Shown here: positions 24,091-38,565 of the stretch, piece after piece
Layout: every line of letters begins with the position of its first letter
Position numbering within the stretch: position 1 is the stretch's first letter
DNA from: Cladorhizidae sp. MBARI D1340-BT2
Lineage: Eukaryota; Porifera; Demospongiae; Poecilosclerida; Cladorhizidae
Length of the DNA stretch: 64,000 nt
Direction of reading: 5' to 3'
Assembly: GCA_028752905.1 (NCBI GenBank)
Contig: JAQNBH010000088.1
Location: 1 to 64,000 of the forward strand
Notes under the pieces: generated by a model
Told to the model about the DNA's origin: nothing
Databases searched by the model: none
The model's input: only the letters and a program-made list of their open reading frames with translations
Made by a program: the position numbers and the translations under genes

Positions 24091-27000
24091 CTAGACTAAT
24101 AGGCCCACCAGTAGTGAGCCACTGCAAGACTGACCACTAATTACTAGACTAATAGGCCCACCAGTAGTGAGCCACTGCAACACTGACCCACTAATTACTA
24201 GACTAATAGGCCCACCAGTTGTGAGCCACTGCAACACTGACCCACTAATTACTAGACTAATAGGCCAACCAGTAGTGAGCCACTGCAACACTGACCCACT
24301 AATTACTTGACTAATATGCCTACCAGTTGTGAGCCACTGCAACACTGACCCACTAATTACTAGACTAATAGGCCCACCAGTATAGTGAGCTACTGCAACA
24401 CTGACCCACTAATTACTAGACTAATAGGCCCACCAGTAGTGAGCCACTGCAACACTGACCCACTAATTACTAGACTAATAGGCACACCAGTAGTGAGCCA
24501 CTGCAACACTGACCACTAATTACTAGACTAATAGGCCCACCAGTAGTGAGCCACTGCAACACTGACCCACTAATGACTAGACTAATAGGCCCACCGGTAG
24601 TGAGCCACTGCAACACTGACCACTAATTACTAGACGAATAGGCCCACCAGTAGTGAGCCACTGCAACACTGACCCACTAATTACTAGACTAATAGGCCCA
24701 CCAGTAGTGAGCCACTGCAACACTGACACACTAATTACTAGACTAATAGGCCCACCAGTAGTGAGCCACTGCAAGACTGACCACTAATTACTAGACTAAT
24801 AGGCCCACCAGTAGTGAGCCACTGCAACACTGACCCACTAATTACTAGACTAATAGGCCCACCAGTAGTGAGCCACTGCAACACTGACCACTAATTACTA
24901 GACTAATAGGCCCACCAGTAGTGAGCCACTGCAACATTGACCCAGACCCACTAATTACTAGACTAATAGGCCCACCAGTAGTGAGCCACTGCAACACTGA
25001 CCCACTAATTACTAGAATAATAGGCCCACCAGTAGTGAGCCACTGCAACACTGACCCACTAATTACTAGACTAATAGGCCTACCAGTAGTGAGCCACTGC
25101 AACACTGACCCACTAATTACTAGACTAATAGGCCCACCAGTATAGTGAGCTACTGCAACACTGACCCACTAATTACTAGACTAATAGGCCCACCAGTAGT
25201 GAGCCACTGCAACACTGACCCACTAATTACTAGACTAATAGGCTCACCAGTAGTGAGCCACTGCAACACTGACCCACTAATTACTAGACTAATAGGCCCA
25301 CCAGTAGTGAGCCACTGCAACACTGACCCACTAATTACTAGACTAATAGGCCCACCAGTAGTGAGCCACTGCAACACTGACCCACTAATTACTAGACTAA
25401 TAGGCCCACCAGTAGTGAGCCACTGCAACACTGACCAACTAATTACTAGACGAATAGGCCCACCAGTAGTGAGCCACTGCAACACTGACCCACTAATTAC
25501 TAGACTAATAGGCCCACCAGTAGTGAGCCACTGCAACACTGACCACTAATACATAGACTAATAGGCCCACCAGTAGTGAGCCACTGCAACACTGACCCAC
25601 TAATTACTAGACTAATAGGCCACCAGTAGTGAGCCACTGCAACACTGACCAACTAATTACTAGACTAATAAGGCCCACCAGTAGTGAGCCACTGCAACAC
25701 TGACCAACTAATTACTAGACTAATAGGCTCACCAGTAGTGAGCCACTGCAACACTGACCAACTAATTACTAGACTAATAGGCCCACCAGTAGTGAGCCAC
25801 TGCAACACTGACCAACTAATTACTAGACTAATAGGCCCACCAATAGTGAGCCACTTCAACACTGACCAACTAATTACTAGACTAATAGGCCCACCAGTAG
25901 TGAGCCACTGCAACACTGATCCACTAATTACTAGAATAATAGGCCCACCAGTAGTGAGTCATTGCAACACTGACCAACTAATTACTAGACTAATAGGCCG
26001 ACCAGTAGTGAGCCACTGCAACACTGACCACTAATTACTAGACTAATAGGCCCACCAGTAGTGAGCCACTACAACACTGACCACTAATTACTAGACTAAT
26101 AGGCCCACCAGTAGTGAGCCACTGCAACACTGACCCATTAATTACTAGACTAATAGGCCCACCAGTAGTGAGCTACTGCAACACTGACCCACTAATTACT
26201 AGACTAATAGGCCCACCAGTAGTGAGCCACTGCAACACTGACCCACTAATTACTAGACTACTAGTAGTGAGCCACTGCAACACTGACCACTAATTACTAG
26301 ACTAATAGGCCCACCAGTAGTGAGCCACTGCAACACTGACCCACTAATTACTAGACTTATAGGCCCACCAGTAGTCAGCCACAGCAACACTGACCCACTA
26401 ATTACTAGACTAATAGGCCCACCAGTAGTGAGACACTGCAACACTGACCCACTAATTACTAGACTAATAGGCCCACCAGTAGTGAGCCACTGCAACACTG
26501 ACCAACTAATTACTAGACTAATATGCCCACCAGTAGTGAGCCACTGCAACACTGACCACTAATTACTAGACGAATAGGCCCACCAGTAGTGAGCCACTGC
26601 AACACTGACCCACTAATTACTAGACTAATAGGCTCACCAGTAGTGAGCCACTGCAACACTGACCCACTAATTACTAGACTAATAGGCCCACCAGTAGTGA
26701 GCCACTGCAACACTGACCCACTAATTACTAGACTAATAGGCCCACCAGTAGTGAGCCACTGCAACACTGACCAACTAATTACTAGACTAATAGGCCCACC
26801 AGTAGTGAGCCACTGCAACACTGACCAACTAATTACTAGACTAATAGGCCCACCAGTATTGAGCCACTTCAACACTGACCAACTAATTACTAGACTAATA
26901 GGCCCACCAGTAGTGAGCCACTGCAACACTGATCCACTAATTACTAGACTAATAGGCCCACCAGTAGTGAGTCACTGCAACACTGACCAACTAATTACTA

Positions 27001-28968
27001 GACTAATAGGCCGACCAGTAGTGAGCCACTGCAACACTGACCACTAATTACTAGACTAATAGGCCCACCAGTAGTGAGCCACTACAACACTGACCACTAA
27101 TTACTAGACTAATAGGCCCACCAGTAGTGAGCCACTGCAACACTGATCCATTAATTACTAGACTAATAGGCCCACCAGTAGTGAGCTACTGCAACACTGA
27201 CCCACTAATTACTAGACTAATAGGCCCACCAGTAGTGAGCCACTGCAACACTGACCCACTAATAACTAGACCACTAGTAGTGAGCCACTGCAACACTGAC
27301 CACTAATTACTAGACTAATAGGCCCACCAGTAGTGAGCCACTGCAACACTGACCCACTAATTACTAGACTTATAGGCCCACCAGTAGTCAGCCACTGCAA
27401 CACTGACCCACTAATTACTAGACTAATAGGCCCACCAGTAGTGAGACACTGCAACACTGACCCACTAATTACTAGACTAATAGGCCCACCAGTAGTTAGC
27501 ACTGCAACACTGACCAACTAATTACTAGACTAATATGCCCACCAGTAGTGAGCCACTGCAACACTGACCACTAATTACTAGACTAATAGGCCCACCAGTA
27601 GTGAGCCACTGCAACACTGACCCACTAATTACTAGACTAATAGGCCCACCAGTAGTGAGCCACTGCAACACTGACCAACTAATTACTAGACTAATAGGCC
27701 CACCAGTAGTGAGCCACTGCAACACTGACCACTAATTACTAGACTAATAGGCCCACCAGTAGTGAGCCACTGCAACACTGACCACTAATTACTAGACTAA
27801 TAGGCCCACCAGTAGTGAGCCACTGCAACACTGACCACTAATTACTAGACTAATAGGCCCACCAGTAGTGAGCCACTGCAACACTGACCCGCTAATTACT
27901 AGACTAATAGGCCCACCAGTAGTGAGCCACTGCAACACTGACCACTAATTACTAGACTAATAGGCCCACCAGTAGTGAGCCACTGCAACACTGACCCACT
28001 AATTACTAGACTAATAGGCCCACCAGTAGTGAGCCACTGCAACACTGACCCACTAATTACTAGACTAATAGGCCCACCAGTAGTGAGCCACTGCAAAACT
28101 GACCCACTAATTACTAGACTAATAGGCCCACCAGTAGTGAGCCACTGCAACACTGACCAACTAATTACTAGACTAATAGGCCCACCAGTGAGCCACTGCA
28201 ACACTGACCAACTAATTACTAGACTAATAGGCCCACCAGTAGTGAGCCACTGCAACACTGACCCACTAATTACTAGACTAATAGGCCCACCAGTAGTGAG
28301 CCACTGCAACACTGACCCACTAATTACTAGTCTAATAGGCCCACCAGTAGTGAGCCACTGCAACACTGACCACTAATTACTAGACTAATAGGCCCACCAG
28401 TAGTGAGCCACTGCAACACTGACCACTAATTACTAGACTAATAGGCCAACCAGTAGTGAGCCACTGCAACATTGACCACTAATTACTAGACTAATTGGCC
28501 CACCAGTAGTGAGCCACTGCAACACTGACCACTAATTACTAGACTAATAGGCCCACCAGTAGTGAGCCACTGCAACACTGACCCACTAATTACTAGACTA
28601 ATAGGCCCACCAGTAGTGAGTCACTGCAACACTGACCCACTAATTACTAGACTAATAGACCCACCAGTAGTGAGCCACTGCAACACTGACCACTAATTAC
28701 TAGACTAATAGGCCCACCAGTAGTGAGCCACTGCAACACTGACCCACTAATTACTAGACTAATAGGCCCACCAGTAGTGAGCCACTGCAACACTGACCCA
28801 CTAATTACTAGACTAATAGGCCCACCAGTAGTGAGCCACTGCAACACTGACCAACTAATTACTAGACTAATAGGCCCACCAGTAGTGAGCCACTGCAACA
28901 CTGACCACTAATTACTAGACTAATAGGCCCACCAGTAGTGAGCAACTGCAACACTGACCACTAATTAC
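24091..28968 (+). repeat. Large HOR family, unit 3 (4,878-bp tandem duplicate)
   Basis: Near-identical to the preceding 4.88 kb up to about 28,910. There the next unit does not start again with the TTGTGAGCC block; a 1,176-bp partial repeat of 27.7-28.8 kb follows. A small number of differences from unit 2 may exist that I could not count base by base. No gene is present. Confidence 0.88.
24921..24980 (+). repeat. 60-bp insertion monomer (3 of 3)
   Basis: Same 6-bp insertion as at 20,043, at the exact 4,878-bp offset of the tandem duplication. Confidence 0.93.
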
Positions 28969-29960
28969 TAGACTAATAGGCCCACCAGTAGTGAGCCACT
29001 GCAACACTGACCACTAATTACTAGACTAATAGGCCCACCAGTAGTGAGCCACTGCAACACTGACCCGCTAATTACTAGACTAATAGGCCCACCAGTAGTG
29101 AGCCACTGCAACACTGACCACTAATTACTAGACTAATAGGCCCACCAGTAGTGAGCCACTGCAACACTGACCCACTAATTACTAGACTAATAGGCCCACC
29201 AGTAGTGAGCCACTGCAACACTGACCCACTAATTACTAGACTAATAGGCCCACCAGTAGTGAGCCACTGCAAAACTGACCCACTAATTACTAGACTAATA
29301 GGCCCACCAGTAGTGAGCCACTGCAACACTGACCAACTAATTACTAGACTAATAGGCCCACCAGTGAGCCACTGCAACACTGACCAACTAATTACTAGAC
29401 TAATAGGCCCACCAGTAGTGAGCCACTGCAACACTGACCCACTAATTACTAGACTAATAGGCCCACCAGTAGTGAGCCACTGCAACACTGACCCACTAAT
29501 TACTAGTCTAATAGGCCCACCAGTAGTGAGCCACTGCAACACTGACCACTAATTACTAGACTAATAGGCCCACCAGTAGTGAGCCACTGCAACACTGACC
29601 ACTAATTACTAGACTAATAGGCCAACCAGTAGAGAGCCACTGCAACATTGACCACTAATTACTAGACTAATAGGCCCACCAGTAGTGAGCCACTGCAACA
29701 CTGACCACTAATTACTAGACTAATAGGCCCACCAGTAGTGAGCCACTGCAACACTGACCCACTAATTACTAGACTAATAGGCCCACCAGTAGTGAGTCAC
29801 TGCAACACTGACCCACTAATTACTAGACTAATAGGCCCACCAGTAGTGAGCCACTGCAACACTGACCACTAATTACTAGACTAATAGGCCCACCAGTAGT
29901 GAGCCACTGCAACACTGACCCACTAATTACTAGACTAATAGGCCCACCAGTAGTGAGCCA
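27730..29960 (+). repeat. 1,176-bp tandem partial duplication
   Basis: About 27,730-28,780 repeats at about 28,906-29,956 with offset 1,176 bp. Shared features are the CCCGCTAATT monomer (near 27,889 and 29,065), a CAAAACTGACC monomer, the 51-bp CCACCAGTGAGCC monomer (near 28,182 and 29,358), ACTAGTCTAATAGG and GGCCAACC. Differences include CTAATTGGCCC near 28,493 against CTAATAGGCCC, and AGAGAGCCAC near 29,631. The right end switches to the CAACATTGGTGAG-containing sequence also found near 19.0 kb. No gene is present. Confidence 0.85.
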
Positions 29961-30253
29961 CTGCAACACTGAACCACTAATTACTAGACTAATAGGCCCA
30001 ACATTGGTGAGCCACTGCAACACTGACCCACTAATTACTAGACTTATAGGCCCACCAGTAGTGAGCCACTGCAACACTGACCCACTAATTACTAGACTTA
30101 TAGGCCCACCAGTAGTGAGCCACTGCAACACTGACCCACTAATTACTAGACTAATAGGCCCACAAGTAGTGAGCCACTGCAACACTGACCCACTAATTAC
30201 TAGACTAATAGGCCCACTAGTAGTGAGCCACTGCAACACTGACCCACTAATTA

Positions 30254-33093
30254 CTAGACTAATAGGCCCACCAGTAGTGAGCCACTGCAAGACTGACCAC
30301 TAATTACTAGACTAATAGGCCCACCAGTAGTGAGCCACTGCAACACTGACCCACTAATTACTAGACTAATAGGCCCACCAGTAGTGAGCCACTGCAACAC
30401 TGACCCACTAATTACTAGACTAATAGGCCAACCAGTAGTGAGCCACTGCAACACTGACCCACTAATTACTTGACTAATATGCCTACCAGTTGTGAGCCAC
30501 TGCAACACTGACCCACTAATTACTAGACTAATAGGCCCACCAGTATAGTGAGCTACTGCAACACTGACCCACTAATTACTAGACTAATAGGCCCACCAGT
30601 AGTGAGCCACTGCAACACTGACCCACTAATTACTAGACTAATAGGCACACCAGTAGTGAGCCACTGCAACACTGACCACTAATTACTAGACTAATAGGCC
30701 CACCAGTAGTGAGCCACTGCAACACTGACCCACTAATGACTAGACTAATAGGCCCACCGGTAGTGAGCCACTGCAACACTGACCACTAATTACTAGACGA
30801 ATAGGCCCACCAGTAGTGAGCCACTGCAACACTGACCCACTAATTACTAGACTAATAGGCTCACCAGTAGTGAGCCACTGCAACACTGACCCACTAATTA
30901 CTAGACTAATAGGGCCACCAGTTGTGAGCCACTGCAACACTGACCCACTAATTACTAGACTAATAGGCCCACCAGTAGTGAGCCACTGCAACACTGACCA
31001 ACTAATTACTAGACTAATAGGCCCACCAGTAGTGAGCCACTGCAACACTGACCCACTAATTACTAGACTAATAGGCCCACCAGTAGTGAGCCACTTCAAC
31101 ACTGACCAACTAATTACTAGACTAATAGGCCCACCAGTAGTGAGCCACTGCAACACTGATCCACTAATTACTAGACTAATAGGCCCACCAGTAGTGAGTC
31201 ACTGCAACACTGACCAACTAATTACTAGACTAATAGGCCGACCAGTAGTGAGCCACTGCAACACTGACCACTAATTACTAGACTAATAGGCCCACCAGTA
31301 GTGAGCCACTTCAACACTGACCAACTAATTACTAGACTAATAGGCCCACCAGTAGTGAGCCACTGCAACACTGATCCACTAATTACTAGACTAATAGGCC
31401 CACCAGTAGTGAGTCACTGCAACACTGACCAACTAATTACTAGACTAATAGGCCGACCAGTAGTGAGCCACTGCAACACTGACCACTAATTACTAGACTA
31501 ATAGGCCCACCAGTAGTGAGCCACTACAACACTGACCACTAATTACTAGACTAATAGGCCCACCAGTAGTGAGCCACTGCAACACTGACCCATTAATTAC
31601 TAGACTAATAGGCCCACCAGTAGTGAGTTACTGCAACACTGACCCACTAATTACTAGACTAATAGGCCCACCAGTAGTGAGCCACTGCAACACTGACCCA
31701 CTAATTACTAGACCACTAGTAGTGAGCCACTGCAACACTGACCACTAATTACTAGACTAATAGGCCCACCAGTAGTGAGCCACTGCAACACTGACCCACT
31801 AATTACTAGACTTATAGGCCCACCAGTAGTCAGCCACTGCAACACTGACCCACTAATTACTAGACTAATAGGCCCACCAGTAGTGAGACACTGCAACACT
31901 GACCCACTAATTACTAGACTAATAGGCCCACCAGTAGTGAGCCACTGCAACACTGACCAACTAATTACTAGACTAATATGCCCACCAGTAGTGAGCCACT
32001 GCAACACTGACCACTAATTACTAGACTAATAGGCCCACCAGTAGTGAGCCACTGCAACACTGACCCACTAATTACTAGACTAATAGGCCCACCAGAAGTG
32101 AGCCACTGCAACACTGACCAACTAATTACTAGACTAATAGGCCCACCAGTAGTGAGCCACTGCAACACTGACCACTAATTACTAGACTAATAGGCCCACC
32201 AGTAGTGAGCCACTGCAACACTGACCACTAATTACTAGACTAATAGGCCCACCAGTAGTGAGCCACTGCAACACTGACCACTAATTACTAGACTAATAGG
32301 CCCACCAGTAGTGAGCCACTGCAACACTGACCCACTAATTACTAGACTAATAGGCCCACCAGTAGTGAGCCACTGCAACACTGACCACTAATTACTAGAC
32401 TAATAGGCCCACCAGTAGTGAGCCACTGCAACACTGACCCACTAATTACTAGACTAATAGGCCCACCAGTAGTGAGCCACTGCAACACTGACCCACTAAT
32501 TACTAGACTAATAGGCCCACCAGTAGTGAGCCACTGCAAAACTGACCCACTAATTACTAGACTAATAGGCCCACCAGTAGTGAGCCACTGCAACACTGAC
32601 CAACTAATTACTAGACTAATAGGCCCACCAGTGAGCCACTGCAACACTGACCAACTAATTACTAGACTAATAGGCCCACCAGTAGTGAGCCACTGCAACA
32701 CTGACCCACTAATTACTAGACTAATAGGCCCACCAGTAGTGAGCCACTGCAACACTGACCCACTAATTACTAGACTTATAGGCCCACCAGTAGCTAGCCA
32801 CTGCAACACTGACCCACTAATTACTAGACTAATAGGCCCACAAGTAGTGAGCCACTGCAACACTGACCCACTAATTACTAGACTTATAGGCCCACCAGTA
32901 GTGAGCCACTGCAACACTGACCCACTAATTACTAGACTTATAGGCCCACCAGTAGTGAGCCACTGCAACACTGACCCACTAATTACTAGACTAATAGGCC
33001 CACAAGTAGTGAGCCACTGCAACACTGACCCACTAATTACTAGACTAATAGGCCCACTAGTAGTGAGCCACTGCAACACTGACCCACTAATTA
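30254..33093 (+). repeat. 2.6-kb HOR, unit 1 (2,840 bp)
   Basis: First of three units defined by the TTGTGAGCC/ACTTGACTAATATGCC block, the TA-insertion monomer (30,542), GACTAGACTAATAGGCCCACCGG, GACGAATAGG, CACTTCAAC, GGCCGACC, CACTACAAC (31,522) and the 45-bp monomer (31,715). It exceeds unit 2 by 215 bp because four monomers (CACTTCAAC through the 53-bp monomer, about 31,090-31,274) are repeated at about 31,305-31,489. It also holds a private GTAGCTAGCC near 32,793. No gene is present. Confidence 0.88.
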
Positions 33094-35718
33094 CTAGACT
33101 AATAGGCCCACCAGTAGTGAGCCACTGCAAGACTGACCACTAATTACTAGACTAATAGGCCCACCAGTAGTGAGCCACTGCAACACTGACCCACTAATTA
33201 CTAGACTAATAGGCCCACCAGTAGTGAGCCACTGCAACACTGACCCACTAATTACTAGACTAATAGGCCAACCAGTAGTGAGCCACTGCAACACTGACCC
33301 ACTAATTACTTGACTAATATGCCTACCAGTTGTGAGCCACTGCAACACTGACCCACTAATTACTAGACTAATAGGCCCACCAGTATAGTGAGCTACTGCA
33401 ACACTGACCCACTAATTACTAGACTAATAGGCCCACCAGTAGTGAGCCACTGCAACACTGACCCACTAATTACTAGACTAATAGGCACACCAGTAGTGAG
33501 CCACTGCAACACTGACCACTAATTACTAGACTAATAGGCCCACCAGTAGTGAGCCACTGCAACACTGACCCACTAATGACTAGACTAATAGGCCCACCGG
33601 TAGTGAGCCACTGCAACACTGACCACTAATTACTAGACGAATAGGCCCACCAGTAGTGAGCCACTGCAACACTGACCCACTAATTACTAGACTAATAGGC
33701 TCACCAGTAGTGAGCCACTGCAACACTGACCCACTAATTACTAGACTAATAGGGCCACCAGTAGTGAGCCACTGCAACACTGACCCACTAATTACTAGAC
33801 TAATAGGCCCACCAGTAGTGAGCCACTGCAACACTGACCAACTAATTACTAGACTAATAGGCCCACCAGTAGTGAGCCACTGCAACACTGACCCACTAAT
33901 TACTAGACTAATAGGCCCACCAGTAGTGAGCCACTTCAACACTGACCAACTAATTACTAGACTAATAGGCCCACCAGTAGTGAGCCACTGCAACACTGAT
34001 CCACTAATTACTAGACTAATAGGCCCACCAGTAGTGAGTCACTGCAACACTGACCAACTAATTACTAGACTAATAGGCCGACCAGTAGTGAGCCACTGCA
34101 ACACTGACCACTAATTACTAGACTAATAGGCCCACCAGTAGTGAGCCACTACAACACTGACCACTAATTACTAGACTAATAGGCCCACCAGTAGTGAGCC
34201 ACTGCAACACTGACCCATTAATTACTAGACTAATAGGCCCACCAGTAGTGAGTTACTGCAACACTGACCCACTAATTACTAGACTAATAGGCCCACCAGT
34301 AGTGAGCCACTGCAACACTGACCCACTAATTACTAGACCACTAGTAGTGAGCCACTGCAACACTGACCACTAATTACTAGACTAATAGGCCCACCAGTAG
34401 TGAGCCACTGCAACACTGACCCACTAATTACTAGACTTATAGGCCCACCAGTAGTCAGCCACTGCAACACTGACCCACTAATTACTAGACTAATAGGCCC
34501 ACCAGTAGTGAGACACTGCAACACTGACCCACTAATTACTAGACTAATAGGCCCACCAGTAGTGAGCCACTGCAACACTGACCAACTAATTACTAGACTA
34601 ATATGCCCACCAGTAGTGAGCCACTGCAACACTGACCACTAATTACTAGACTAATAGGCCCACCAGTAGTGAGCCACTGCAACACTGACCCACTAATTAC
34701 TAGACTAATAGGCCCACCAGAAGTGAGCCACTGCAACACTGACCAACTAATTACTAGACTAATAGGCCCACCAGTAGTGAGCCACTGCAACACTGACCAC
34801 TAATTACTAGACTAATAGGCCCACCAGTAGTGAGCCACTGCAACACTGACCACTAATTACTAGACTAATAGGCCCACCAGTAGTGAGCCACTGCAACACT
34901 GACCACTAATTACTAGACTAATAGGCCCACCAGTAGTGAGCCACTGCAACACTGACCCACTAATTACTAGACTAATAGGCCCACCAGTAGTGAGCCACTG
35001 CAACACTGACCACTAATTACTAGACTAATAGGCCCACCAGTAGTGAGTCACTGCAACACTGACCCACTAATTACTAGACTAATAGGCCCACCAGTAGTGA
35101 GCCACTGCAACACTGACCCACTAATTACTAGACTAATAGGCCCACCAGTAGTGAGCCACTGCAAAACTGACCCACTAATTACTAGACTAATAGGCCCACC
35201 AGTAGTGAGCCACTGCAACACTGACCAACTAATTACTAGACTAATAGGCCCACCAGTGAGCCACTGCAACACTGACCAACTAATTACTAGACTAATAGGC
35301 CCACCAGTAGTGAGCCACTGCAACACTGACCCACTAATTACTAGACTAATAGGCCCACCAGTAGTGAGCCACTGCAACACTGACCCACTAATTACTAGAC
35401 TTATAGGCCCACCAGTAGTGAGCCACTGCAACACTGACCCACTAATTACTAGACTAATAGGCCCACAAGTAGTGAGCCACTGCAACACTGACCCACTAAT
35501 TACTAGACTTATAGGCCCACCAGTAGTGAGCCACTGCAACACTGACCCACTAATTACTAGACTTATAGGCCCACCAGTAGTGAGCCACTGCAACACTGAC
35601 CCACTAATTACTAGACTAATAGGCCCACAAGTAGTGAGCCACTGCAACACTGACCCACTAATTACTAGACTAATAGGCCCACTAGTAGTGAGCCACTGCA
35701 ACACTGACCCACTAATTA
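33094..35718 (+). repeat. 2.6-kb HOR, unit 2 (2,625 bp)
   Basis: Matches unit 3 at a constant offset of 2,625 bp: CACTACAAC 34,147/36,772, 45-bp monomers 34,340/36,965, and TA-insertion monomers 33,382/36,007. It lacks the four-monomer expansions present in units 1 and 3 and is probably closest to the basic unit. No gene is present. Confidence 0.88.
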
Positions 35719-38565
35719 CTAGACTAATAGGCCCACCAGTAGTGAGCCACTGCAAGACTGACCACTAATTACTAGACTAATAGGCCCACCAGTAGTGAGC
35801 CACTGCAACACTGACCCACTAATTACTAGACTAATAGGCCCACCAGTAGTGAGCCACTGCAACACTGACCCACTAATTACTAGACTAATAGGCCAACCAG
35901 TAGTGAGCCACTGCAACACTGACCCACTAATTACTTGACTAATATGCCTACCAGTTGTGAGCCACTGCAACACTGACCCACTAATTACTAGACTAATAGG
36001 CCCACCAGTATAGTGAGCTACTGCAACACTGACCCACTAATTACTAGACTAATAGGCCCACCAGTAGTGAGCCACTGCAACACTGACCCACTAATTACTA
36101 GACTAATAGGCACACCAGTAGTGAGCCACTGCAACACTGACCACTAATTACTAGACTAATAGGCCCACCAGTAGTGAGCCACTGCAACACTGACCCACTA
36201 ATGACTAGACTAATAGGCCCACCGGTAGTGAGCCACTGCAACACTGACCACTAATTACTAGACGAATAGGCCCACCAGTAGTGAGCCACTGCAACACTGA
36301 CCCACTAATTACTAGACTAATAGGCTCACCAGTAGTGAGCCACTGCAACACTGACCCACTAATTACTAGACTAATAGGGCCACCAGTAGTGAGCCACTGC
36401 AACACTGACCCACTAATTACTAGACTAATAGGCCCACCAGTAGTGAGCCACTGCAACACTGACCAACTAATTACTAGACTAATAGGCCCACCAGTAGTGA
36501 GCCACTGCAACACTGACCCACTAATTACTAGACTAATAGGCCCACCAGTAGTGAGCCACTTCAACACTGACCAACTAATTACTAGACTAATAGGCCCACC
36601 AGTAGTGAGCCACTGCAACACTGATCCACTAATTACTAGACTAATAGGCCCACCAGTAGTGAGTCACTGCAACACTGACCAACTAATTACTAGACTAATA
36701 GGCCGACCAGTAGTGAGCCACTGCAACACTGACCACTAATTACTAGACTAATAGGCCCACCAGTAGTGAGCCACTACAACACTGACCACTAATTACTAGA
36801 CTAATAGGCCCACCAGTAGTGAGCCACTGCAACACTGACCCATTAATTACTAGACTAATAGGCCCACCAGTAGTGAGTTACTGCAACACTGACCCACTAA
36901 TTACTAGACTAATAGGCCCACCAGTAGTGAGCCACTGCAACACTGACCCACTAATTACTAGACCACTAGTAGTGAGCCACTGCAACACTGACCACTAATT
37001 ACTAGACTAATAGGCCCACCAGTAGTGAGCCACTGCAACACTGACCCACTAATTACTAGACTTATAGGCCCACCAGTAGTCAGCCACTGCAACACTGACC
37101 CACTAATTACTAGACTAATAGGCCCACCAGTAGTGAGACACTGCAACACTGACCCACTAATTACTAGACTAATAGGCCCACCAGTAGTGAGCCACTGCAA
37201 CACTGACCAACTAATTACTAGACTAATATGCCCACCAGTAGTGAGCCACTGCAACACTGACCACTAATTACTAGACTAATAGGCCCACCAGTAGTGAGCC
37301 ACTGCAACACTGACCCACTAATTACTAGACTAATAGGCCCACCAGAAGTGAGCCACTGCAACACTGACCAACTAATTACTAGACTAATAGGCCCACCAGT
37401 AGTGAGCCACTGCAACACTGACCACTAATTACTAGACTAATAGGCCCACCAGTAGTGAGCCACTGCAACACTGACCACTAATTACTAGACTAATAGGCCC
37501 ACCAGTAGTGAGCCACTGCAACACTGACCACTAATTACTAGACTAATAGGCCCACCAGTAGTGAGCCACTGCAACACTGACCCACTAATTACTAGACTAA
37601 TAGGCCCACCAGTAGTGAGCCACTGCAACACTGACCACTAATTACTAGACTAATAGGCCCACCAGTAGTGAGCCACTGCAACACTGACCCACTAATTACT
37701 AGACTAATAGGCCCACCAGTAGTGAGCCACTGCAACACTGACCCACTAATTACTAGACTAATAGGCCCACCAGTAGTGAGCCACTGCAAAACTGACCCAC
37801 TAATTACTAGACTAATAGGCCCACCAGTAGTGAGCCACTGCAACACTGACCAACTAATTACTAGACTAATAGGCCCACCAGTGAGCCACTGCAACACTGA
37901 CCAACTAATTACTAGACTAATAGGCCCACCAGTAGTGAGCCACTGCAACACTGACCCACTAATTACTAGACTAATAGGCCCACCAGTAGTGAGCCACTGC
38001 AACACTGACCCACTAATTACTAGACTTATAGGCCCACCAGTAGTGAGCCACTGCAACACTGACCCACTAATTACTAGACTAATAGGCCCACAAGTAGTGA
38101 GCCACTGCAACACTGACCCACTAATTACTAGACTTATAGGCCCACCAGTAGTGAGCCACTGCAACACTGACCCACTAATTACTAGACTTATAGGCCCACC
38201 AGTAGTGAGCCACTGCAACACTGACCCACTAATTACTAGACTAATAGGCCCACAAGTAGTGAGCCACTGCAACACTGACCCACTAATTACTAGACTAATA
38301 GGCCCACTAGTAGTGAGCCACTGCAACACTGACCCACTAATTACTAGACTAATAGGCCCACCAGTAGTGAGCCACTGCAACACTGACCAACTAATTACTA
38401 GACTTATAGGCCCACCAGTAGTGAGCCACTGCAACACTGACCCACTAATTACTAGACTAATAGGCCCACAAGTAGTGAGCCACTGCAACACTGACCCACT
38501 AATTACTAGACTAATAGGCCCACTAGTAGTGAGCCACTGCAACACTGACCCACTAATTACTAGAC
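35719..38565 (+). repeat. 2.6-kb HOR, unit 3 (expanded)
   Basis: As unit 2, but with four extra monomers (216 bp) near 38.3-38.6 kb, where the CACAAGTAG and CCCACTAGTAG monomers are repeated. The next unit loses 3 bp at an ATAGAACCAG monomer near 38,731. The resulting spacing to the following copy is 2,838 bp (2,625 + 216 - 3). No gene is present. Confidence 0.85.
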
